DNA of 64,000 nucleotides. Source: Bacteroidota bacterium (lineage in GTDB: Bacteria > Bacteroidota > Rhodothermia > Balneolales > Balneolaceae). A model generated the notes under the pieces. The model ran no database searches. It was not told where the DNA came from and saw only the letters and a list, made by a program, of their open reading frames with translations. The stretch covers positions 1-64,000 of the forward strand of contig JAAAOB010000019.1 of NCBI GenBank assembly GCA_009909035.1, written 5' to 3'. Both the position numbers and the translations under genes were made by a program. Of this stretch, positions 56,084 through 64,000 are shown piece after piece; position 1 is the stretch's first letter, and each line of letters opens with the position of its first letter.

Positions 56084-56515
56084 ATGGCAACAGAACGAAC
56101 TTTAACCATTCTTAAACCCGATTGTGTGCGGAAAAATCTTGTAGGAACCGTAATAGCCCAAATTCAAGAAGCCGGGTTTTCCATCAAAGCAATGAAGATG
56201 ACACGCCTGACCAAAGATACTGCCGGCGGGTTTTATGCCGTACATAAAGAACGCCCGTTTTTTGGCGAGCTGGTTGAATTTATGAGCAGTGGACCGTGTG
56301 TGCCGATGATTCTTGAAAAAGAGAATGCGATTGAGGATTTCAGGAAATTTATTGGTGCTACCAATCCCTCGGAAGCCGAAGAAGGTACCATCCGTGCGCA
56401 ATTTGCTGATAGTGTTGGTGAAAATATTATTCATGGCTCTGATTCCGTTGAAAACGGTACAATAGAAGCCGCATATTTTTTTGCGGAATCTGAAGTTGTT
56501 GCAAATAACGCATAA
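56084..56515 (+). CDS. ndk: Nucleoside diphosphate kinase
   Basis: A 143-residue enzyme that balances NTP pools by phosphate transfer through a histidine. It begins [18 protein letters not shown], has the phospho-histidine H117 in [12 protein letters not shown], and normal length. It is preceded by a -7 element and followed by a terminator, so it is probably transcribed alone. Confidence 0.98.
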   Translation: MATERTLTILKPDCVRKNLVGTVIAQIQEAGFSIKAMKMTRLTKDTAGGFYAVHKERPFFGELVEFMSSGPCVPMILEKENAIEDFRKFIGATNPSEAEEGTIRAQFADSVGENIIHGSDSVENGTIEAAYFFAESEVVANNA

Positions 56516-56533
56516 TTTTTTAATCCTGCGGTC

Positions 56534-56567
56534 AAAACGGCTCTCCGGGTCGCGACGGAGCGGTTTT
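56534..56567 (+). terminator. Intrinsic terminator after ndk
   Basis: AAAAC-G-GCTC ... GAGC-G-GTTTT: outer five-pair and inner four-pair stem with one mismatch, ending in TTTT. It starts 18 bases after the ndk stop. The flanking A- and T-runs could make it work in both directions. Confidence 0.65.
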
Positions 56568-56611
56568 AATTACCATAACCAAGTATTTTCGATAACCTCA
56601 AGATTTTCCGC

Positions 56612-57874
56612 ATGAAAAATAGCAGACATTTTCTGTGTTTATCGGCATATATTTTATGTTTGATAACCATGATGCCCGGATTGATTTCCTGCACGGCAGA
56701 GGAGATCAGCGAGACAGAGAGCTCCCCGGCAGTAAAAACCGGGGGTGAAGTATTAATTGAGAATCATCTTGACGAGCTGAAAGGCAAACGTGTTGGCCTT
56801 GTCATGAATCCTACGGCTGTGGTCAATGGTGTGCATATGCTTGATACACTCTTGGCACACGAAGTCAATATAACGGCTCTCTATGCCCCGGAACATGGAT
56901 TTCGCGGAGAAGCCGGGGCCGGGGAGAAAATAGAAGATGGAACGGATCAACAGACCGGCTTGCCGGTATACTCGCTTTATGGCGATACGCGCAAACCATC
57001 CCCCCGGATGCTGGACAGCGTTGATGTTTTGCTTTTTGATATGCAGGACGTGGGGGCACGATTTTATACCTACCACGCAACGATGGGACTTGTGATCGAA
57101 GCTGCGGCGGATGCAGATGTGCCGGTCTGGATCCTGGATCGCCCGAATCCTCTGGGTGGCGAGTATGTAAGCGGATGGATCCGGGAAGATTCTCTTGCAT
57201 CGTTTGTCGGGCCCTACCCGATACCTGTTGCACATGGCATGACGCTTGGAGAACTTGCCCGGATGATGGTAGGAGAGAACTGGTTGCAGACCGGTTCCGA
57301 ACCGGAGGTACGCATCATTGAGATGGAGGGCTGGGACCGATCCATGAGATGGCCGGAAACCGGGCTGCCCTGGATCGCTCCATCACCCAATCTCCCAACG
57401 TTCGAGCACGCATTTGTATACCTTGGCACCTGTCTTTTTGAGGGTACAACACTATCGGAGGGGAGGGGAACAGACGATCCATTTTTAATTCTCGGTTCAC
57501 CTGCAACTGAACTCGACGAGGAGAGCTATGACCGGCTAAATGAACGCATTGCCGGTGGTAGCGTAAGCCCGGCGGTCTTTACCCCGAGATCGATAGAGGG
57601 TGTAGCAGCCAATCCAAAACACGAGGGAGAGGAATCCTTTGGCGTCAGGGTACACGTGGACAGTTATTCAATGTATGAGCCCTTCGAAAACGGGCTGGTA
57701 ATCCTGGCTGAACTCATGCAACATTCACCGGGCCAGTCGACCATTGATTTCCTTTATAAACTTGCCGGTACCCGGGCCATTGACAACGTACTAAGCGGTG
57801 AAGTACCACCGGATGAAGTGGCGTTTGATCTCGAGCCTTTTCTCAGCAAAAGGGACGCGTACCTCATCTACTAA
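56612..57874 (+). CDS. DUF1343 lipoprotein, NamZ-type exo-N-acetylmuramidase
   Basis: A 420-residue exported protein. The N-terminal hydrophobic segment ends in the lipobox LISC (Cys about 27), so it is anchored to a membrane. The DUF1343 domain follows: GKRVGLVMNPTAVVNG, YAPEHGFRGEAGAGEK, LPVYSLYGDTRKPSPRMLD, and LLFDMQDVGARFYTY. Characterised members (NamZ) release N-acetylmuramic acid from the non-reducing end of peptidoglycan chains; the Glu in PEHGF is a candidate catalytic residue. It likely takes part in wall turnover. No other muropeptide gene is adjacent. Confidence 0.88.
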   Translation: MKNSRHFLCLSAYILCLITMMPGLISCTAEEISETESSPAVKTGGEVLIENHLDELKGKRVGLVMNPTAVVNGVHMLDTLLAHEVNITALYAPEHGFRGEAGAGEKIEDGTDQQTGLPVYSLYGDTRKPSPRMLDSVDVLLFDMQDVGARFYTYHATMGLVIEAAADADVPVWILDRPNPLGGEYVSGWIREDSLASFVGPYPIPVAHGMTLGELARMMVGENWLQTGSEPEVRIIEMEGWDRSMRWPETGLPWIAPSPNLPTFEHAFVYLGTCLFEGTTLSEGRGTDDPFLILGSPATELDEESYDRLNERIAGGSVSPAVFTPRSIEGVAANPKHEGEESFGVRVHVDSYSMYEPFENGLVILAELMQHSPGQSTIDFLYKLAGTRAIDNVLSGEVPPDEVAFDLEPFLSKRDAYLIY

Positions 57875-57907
57875 CGCATTGCGAACGAGCGCTTGCGGCA
57901 CTACCGA

Positions 57908-58651
57908 TTAACTTCCGGCCACCTGTTGCCTGCGCCATTCATAGCAGATAAGTGCCGCGCTGACAGATGCATTCAGGGATTCCACTCCGTTATACATTGG
58001 CAGGGAGAGGAGAAAGTCGCAGTGTTCGCTTGTTTTTTTTCTCATTCCCCGGCCTTCGTTACCGATAACAAATGCCATCGGCACGTCAAAGGTCTGATCC
58101 CAGACGGCAGTATCGGCTGTTTGATCGAGGCCCGCTATCCAAAATTTGTTCTCTTTTAGCGTCAGAATGGCTTGATTAAGGTTCACAGCTCTGACAATCG
58201 GAATGCGGCCGGCTGTTCCGGCACTGGTTTTCATAACCGTGGCGTTTACCGGCGCCTGCCGGTGTTTGGGAACAATCACGGCACTTATACCGGCGGCGGC
58301 AGCCGTTCGTAAAATTGCACCAAGGTTGTGTGGATCTTCGATCTCGTCGAGGCAAAGAACGGCTTTGCCAGGGGTTGGATCAAATTTATGGAGCCACGTT
58401 TCAAAATCCTGGTAAGAAATCTCAGATACCGATGCAACGACTCCCTGGTGGTTTACGTTACCTACAAGGTCAATGAGTTTTGATTCTGGCACACGAACCA
58501 CGGGAATCCTGTGATCGGAAGCCGAAGCGGTGATTTTGTTTATTTGGTGGCTGGATATTCCGTCTCGCAAATAAATTTTATCTATTCCGGATGCATCCGT
58601 TGTTAATGCTTCCTGGAGTGGCTTAATACCATACGTAAATTTGTTAGTCAT
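57908..58651 (-). CDS. rlmB: 23S rRNA (guanosine-2'-O)-methyltransferase (TrmH/RlmB family)
   Basis: A 247-residue SPOUT-fold methyltransferase. An N-terminal substrate-binding domain (FTYGIKPLQEAL) is followed by the SPOUT motifs: LDEIEDPHNLGAILRTAAAAG (motif 1, Asn and Arg), VIGNEGRGM (motif 2) and SLPMYNGVESLNASVSAALICYEW (motif 3, knot) in parts. The pattern fits RlmB, which methylates G2251 in 23S rRNA, though a TrmH-like tRNA target cannot be ruled out. It is convergent with the NamZ-type gene (33 bases apart). Confidence 0.92.
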   Translation of the reverse strand: MTNKFTYGIKPLQEALTTDASGIDKIYLRDGISSHQINKITASASDHRIPVVRVPESKLIDLVGNVNHQGVVASVSEISYQDFETWLHKFDPTPGKAVLCLDEIEDPHNLGAILRTAAAAGISAVIVPKHRQAPVNATVMKTSAGTAGRIPIVRAVNLNQAILTLKENKFWIAGLDQTADTAVWDQTFDVPMAFVIGNEGRGMRKKTSEHCDFLLSLPMYNGVESLNASVSAALICYEWRRQQVAGS

Positions 58652-58763
58652 TTATAATATTCAACCTTGTTGTTTGGATATTGATTGTCAATTGATATAC
58701 TGTCAGATACAGAGATAAATCAGAGACTTATTTACGCCTAAACATAACGAAAAAGGCAACGCC

Positions 58764-59111
58764 ATGAAGAATGATCACAAAGAAAAACAAGGCAACAACC
58801 AATCGCTTCCTGTAACAGAGATACCACATCAGAAAACACCTGAATCAAAAAAAGGAATCAGCTCCCTCTTAAGTTCTGATGCAGGCTTAATCTTAGCCGG
58901 TATTTTTCAAATGATTGTGGGTCTCAGTATCGTGTCTGTCACCATTCTCGGGCTGCTTACTCCTCTTTGGCTGTCAGCAACGCTAAGCTTGATTGGCAGT
59001 ATCTCGAGCATGTTTGGCGTATATCTGATTTTTCATGCGGTGGCTTCGAACGGTAAATTTGACTCCCTCATCAATTCTTCAATCAAACGGGTCATCCGGG
59101 ATCAAAATTAG
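58764..59111 (+). CDS. Small membrane protein with two helices, unknown
   Basis: A 115-residue protein not recognised as a named family. Residues 1-38 are polar and charged, then two hydrophobic segments (about 41-65, GLILAGIFQMIVGLSIVSVTIL; and about 70-95, LSLIGSISSMFGVYLIFHAV), and a short basic tail (SSIKRVIRDQN). Both ends probably lie in the cytoplasm. The GDPD gene is 65 bases downstream in the same direction. Confidence 0.7.
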   Translation: MKNDHKEKQGNNQSLPVTEIPHQKTPESKKGISSLLSSDAGLILAGIFQMIVGLSIVSVTILGLLTPLWLSATLSLIGSISSMFGVYLIFHAVASNGKFDSLINSSIKRVIRDQN

Positions 59112-59176
59112 AAGCGCTTTTTTGTATAGGTGTCCGTAGAGGTATCATCCCGATCATTTATTCATCATAAACAGGC

Positions 59177-60025
59177 GTGACAGGCGGTAATTCATTTTAT
59201 AAAAGCACCCTTCTCAGGGCCGGAAACAACCAAACGGTTAAAAATTCAGTTGTCCCGCCACACGGATTCAATGCAGCAGAGGGTTTTTTTGTAATCGCGC
59301 ACCGCGGAGCGAGCCATTATGCCCCGGAAAATACAATGGCCGCTTTTACTAAAGCCCATCTGATGAAGGCGGATATGATCGAGCTGGATGTATTGCTTAC
59401 AAGAGATGGCGTGCCCGTTGTACTTCATGACACGACACTCAACAGAACGACTACAGGCAGCGGGCCGGTGAACAGTCATCTATCCAGAGATATTGCTGAG
59501 CTGGATGCCGGCAGCTGGTTCGATCCATCTTTTTCCGGTGAACGTATTCCCACTCTTGAGTCTGTCATGAAATGGGCGCGTAACACCATTGCCCTGAACA
59601 TAGAAATCAAGGGACGATCAGACACGAAATCAGCGCACCGGGTTGAGGAAATTGTCATCGACCTGATTGATTATTATAAGATGAGGAGCAGCGTTTTGGT
59701 GTCGAGTTTTGACAGATCGGTTTTGCATCGATTAAAACAGGTGGAACCGGGAATCGCGACTGCACTCCTCAACGGGCAGTATAGCTATGGTACCCGCCGT
59801 GCGCTCAGGCGAATGAAAAAAATTGGGGCAGATGGCCTGAACTTGCTGCCACGCCAAATGAATAAACCATTGATGAACAGGCTGAAACAATCCGGCACAC
59901 CGGTGTGGGTTTACACAGTAAATAAAGAGAGTGACATGCGGCGGGTCATCCGGAAGGGGGCTACGGGTATTTTCTCCAATCGCCCGGACCTGCTCCGGCG
60001 TGTAGTGATGGATGAATTTCAGTGA
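59177..60025 (+). CDS. Glycerophosphodiester phosphodiesterase (GDPD)
   Basis: A 282-residue TIM-barrel enzyme that cleaves glycerophosphodiesters to glycerol-3-phosphate and an alcohol. The catalytic motifs are VIAHRGASHYAPENTMAAF, ELDVLLTRDGVPVVLHDTTLNRTT (with E, D and H) and LNIEIKG. No signal peptide, so it is cytosolic. No ATG lies before the catalytic core, so I take the GTG at 59177. It may serve phospholipid turnover. Confidence 0.92.
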   Translation: MTGGNSFYKSTLLRAGNNQTVKNSVVPPHGFNAAEGFFVIAHRGASHYAPENTMAAFTKAHLMKADMIELDVLLTRDGVPVVLHDTTLNRTTTGSGPVNSHLSRDIAELDAGSWFDPSFSGERIPTLESVMKWARNTIALNIEIKGRSDTKSAHRVEEIVIDLIDYYKMRSSVLVSSFDRSVLHRLKQVEPGIATALLNGQYSYGTRRALRRMKKIGADGLNLLPRQMNKPLMNRLKQSGTPVWVYTVNKESDMRRVIRKGATGIFSNRPDLLRRVVMDEFQ

Positions 60026-60111
60026 TCATCCCGTCCCGGAAAAAGATCGATCTTTCTTGTGATTTCGTTTGAACGGGAATAGTGATCAAGCTATTTTAAG
60101 TCTTACACTAA

Positions 60112-62243
<2,132 letters not shown>

Positions 62244-62294
62244 GATCGGGTTGTGAAAGTATCTAAACAGTGATCTTCTTGCCAAGTCTATGGA

Positions 62295-63410
62295 TCAATT
62301 GATCAATAAACTATCGGCGATTTTAAAGGGCAATTGATTTGCTAATCGCTCTGTTCGCCAATACCCTTCAACACCGATTGCGCGGGGGTTCACCAGCGTG
62401 CCATCTTTTCGTACAAGAAAAATTCCGCTTTCGTTTTGAGGAGATAAACGGGCTCTCTCCCTGTTTTCTGTTCGCGCTGATTTATTGCCATACAGTATGT
62501 CAACCGGTCGCCGGATATGAAAGGCTTTTACCTTTTCACCAAGATCGGCTGGATTATAGCCATTCCGGATGAGCGCAAGAATGATTTCACGGGAACGTCT
62601 CGCTTTATAAATTTTATCCCGTTGCTTTCCCATAAATCTAACGACTTCAAATTGGTTTCTCGATAATCGATCCTCGTATAAACTTTTGAGAAAATGTGAT
62701 AATGACCCCTGGAAAGCACCTTCTCGGTTTTTTTCCCATTTTTCACGCTCAGCGGGTGTATTTGGGGTAAGCTCGGAAAATTGAAGATCGAGCAGCATCA
62801 GGCCGGTATCACTGTTTAGCTTCCACATAAAATCATTCAATTTTACATCAATCCGATAGCCAAGTCCACGGTTTTCAATGATTAATGGGGCTGAAGCGGT
62901 GGCAAAAAGTTCTCCTGAGGGTGTCCGTATAAAATCAAGCACCCATTGGTTTTGGATAGTCGTCTCAGACGCCAGCTGATTGCTTCCAATAAATTCATTT
63001 ACAAACGCCTCGTAATTTTCCTGCCATTCGCTGTTGTCGACAGAAATAACTATATCATCCATCTCGATTCGATCTGGGCGCAGTTCAAACCGCAGATTTT
63101 TTACCCTGTTGGTGTCGCTAAGTTCAACTGGATAGGATGCTTTATGATACCCAATAAAACTAATCAGGATCGTTTGCGGGCCCGTGCGGTTTGTGGCAAA
63201 AGAGAATGTGCCATCTTCAAGCGTGCTTGTGCCGGTGGTTGTATTTTCGAGATATACATTCGCTCCCTGGATTGGCTCGCCTGACAGTTCTTCAACAACA
63301 ATGCCTTCGATGGTAACGGGTTGAGACATCACACCTGCTGCGGTTCCAAGAGCGAAGAAAAGCCATATCGTTATCCAGACGTTTATTTTTAGCCATTGAA
63401 TTTTTTTCAT
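62295..63410 (-). CDS. Exported carboxypeptidase-regulatory-like-domain protein
   Basis: A 371-residue protein with a signal peptide (first about 29 residues, ITIWLFFALGTAAGVMSQ). Residues about 33-110 form a CarboxypepD_reg-like beta sandwich (GIVVEELSGEPIQGANVYLE, GTSTLEDGTFSFATN, ISFIGYHK), the plug-adjacent fold often seen in TonB-type or surface proteins. The remaining 250 residues have no recognised domain (LSHFLKSLYEDRLSRNQFEV; RGFxxR-like positions absent). There is no barrel-forming pattern, so it is probably periplasmic. It is convergent with the Nudix gene. Confidence 0.8.
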   Translation of the reverse strand: MKKIQWLKINVWITIWLFFALGTAAGVMSQPVTIEGIVVEELSGEPIQGANVYLENTTTGTSTLEDGTFSFATNRTGPQTILISFIGYHKASYPVELSDTNRVKNLRFELRPDRIEMDDIVISVDNSEWQENYEAFVNEFIGSNQLASETTIQNQWVLDFIRTPSGELFATASAPLIIENRGLGYRIDVKLNDFMWKLNSDTGLMLLDLQFSELTPNTPAEREKWEKNREGAFQGSLSHFLKSLYEDRLSRNQFEVVRFMGKQRDKIYKARRSREIILALIRNGYNPADLGEKVKAFHIRRPVDILYGNKSARTENRERARLSPQNESGIFLVRKDGTLVNPRAIGVEGYWRTERLANQLPFKIADSLLIN

Positions 63411-63819
63411 AGCAGGTACGTTTTCGCATAGTCAATGCGCAGTTCCAATTGATAAATTATGACTACACTGAATTCTTGAGTCTAAGAGCCAGTATTATAT
63501 TGCCTGTGATAAACTCTCAATGAATGTGTCAAACTACTAATTAAATAGAAAGAAGCTAAAAATCAAACGAGATGGTGAGTCTGTTTCAAAAAAAATGGAT
63601 ATAGAAAACAGAATTCAATGAGCTGAGGTCAAAGGCGATTTATCCAGAGCGTATACATCTGCTGAAGATTTGGAAGTAGATCGAGGCCTCTTCCGGAGGG
63701 GGGAAGAATCGGTCAGTCAAATTCTTGTTCAGATGTTCTTTTCTGAACTGAACTCTTTTTGGTTGCGATCATTTCTTATATTGACGACAGAATAAAAATC
63801 TATCACAGCACCTCAATCC
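63411..63819. other. 409-base non-coding gap
   Basis: Divergent intergenic region between the carboxypeptidase-regulatory-like gene and the lipoprotein gene. A TTG at 63761 followed by TATATTG around 63776 resembles a weak promoter for the right-hand gene. No repeat or gene visible. Confidence 0.45.
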
Positions 63820-64000
63820 ATGTTCATGCATCGACTACCTATAATTCTCCTGCTTTTACTACCATTCGTCTTATCCTCTTGTGAACAGCAGCAACAGGGC
63901 ACACTACTTCATAACGTAAAAGGCTACTCTCTTCTTGATGATGAGCTTCATGAATTTGATGCCATCGCGTTTCAGGATGATGAAATCCTGGCCACAGGCT
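63820..64000 (+). CDS. Amidohydrolase-like lipoprotein, 3' end outside the window
   Basis: The frame from the ATG at 63820 stays open to the window edge, 60 codons. It begins with a lipoprotein signal (HRLPIILLLLLPFVLSSC, lipobox Cys near residue 21), then EQQQQGTLLHNVKGYS and DAIAFQDDEILATG. The last pattern resembles the opening strands of metal-dependent amidohydrolases of the YtcJ type (…AIAVxDGRILAVG), but too little is visible for a firm family call. ATG 63826 is an alternative start. Confidence 0.65.
   Translation, partial: MFMHRLPIILLLLLPFVLSSCEQQQQGTLLHNVKGYSLLDDELHEFDAIAFQDDEILATG

Overview
The window looks like a chromosomal segment of a free-living, probably halotolerant member of Balneolota/Rhodothermota (Bacteroidota-related). 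Grounds: a C-terminal type IX secretion (T9SS type A) sorting domain of the kind common in that group, promoter motifs resembling the Bacteroidota TAnnTTTG -7 element, almost no Shine-Dalgarno sequences, a BCCT osmolyte transporter, and a fused aspartokinase-homoserine dehydrogenase thr operon. The phylum assignment is inference from gene content. I see no rRNA, tRNA, CRISPR array, prophage or transposase gene.

Layout, left to right. 1-4,450: 5' part of lysA, a T9SS-sorted secreted protein and a divergent Nramp-type transporter, the last two bracketed by two direct copies of a MITE-like element carrying an (ACCCGAT)n array. 4,450-10,870: a large 5-oxoprolinase-type ATPase, then a Fur-family regulator with a Zn/Cd P1B ATPase. 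10,870-15,000: an imperfect tandem repeat of unknown sequence, an unrecognised two-gene envelope cassette, a convergent orphan response regulator with a strong dyad upstream, and a possible 29-residue membrane peptide. 15,100-22,500: class V aminotransferase, lipase-maturation-factor homologue with a DCD/dUTPase-like protein, cupin, and a Ser/Thr kinase followed by an ECF-type sigma factor. 22,700-28,720: two transporters with regulatory tails (CPA2 antiporter plus USP-like region; APC permease plus EIIA-like and RCK_C/TrkA_C-like domains), then a VapBC-type toxin-antitoxin pair.

28,700-38,100: hisS, an exported M1 metallopeptidase, a minus-strand osmo-stress cluster (porin, BCCT transporter, tandem universal stress protein), DoxX and a DASH cryptochrome. 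38,100-44,800: radical SAM protein, a tight redoxin-pdxH-trmB cluster, and a TetR regulator with a FadE-type acyl-CoA dehydrogenase behind a clear promoter and palindrome. 44,900-50,730: proC divergent from thrABC. 50,730-51,200: an intergenic 178-bp MITE-like element with 23-bp terminal inverted repeats and TA ends. 51,200-64,000: a SPATA20/YyaL-type protein, mgsA, an unusual SRPBCC-zinc ribbon-class III cyclase fusion, ndk, NamZ-type lipoprotein, rlmB, GDPD phosphodiesterase, pyrG with a Nudix hydrolase, an exported carboxypeptidase-regulatory-like protein and the start of an amidohydrolase-like lipoprotein.

Most genes are housekeeping or amino-acid metabolism. The less ordinary material is in the intergenic repeats, the unknown two-gene cassette near 11.6-13.8 kb, the transporter-regulator fusions and the cyclase fusion. 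I did not find a defence island or any gene cluster I can claim as a demonstrated new system.
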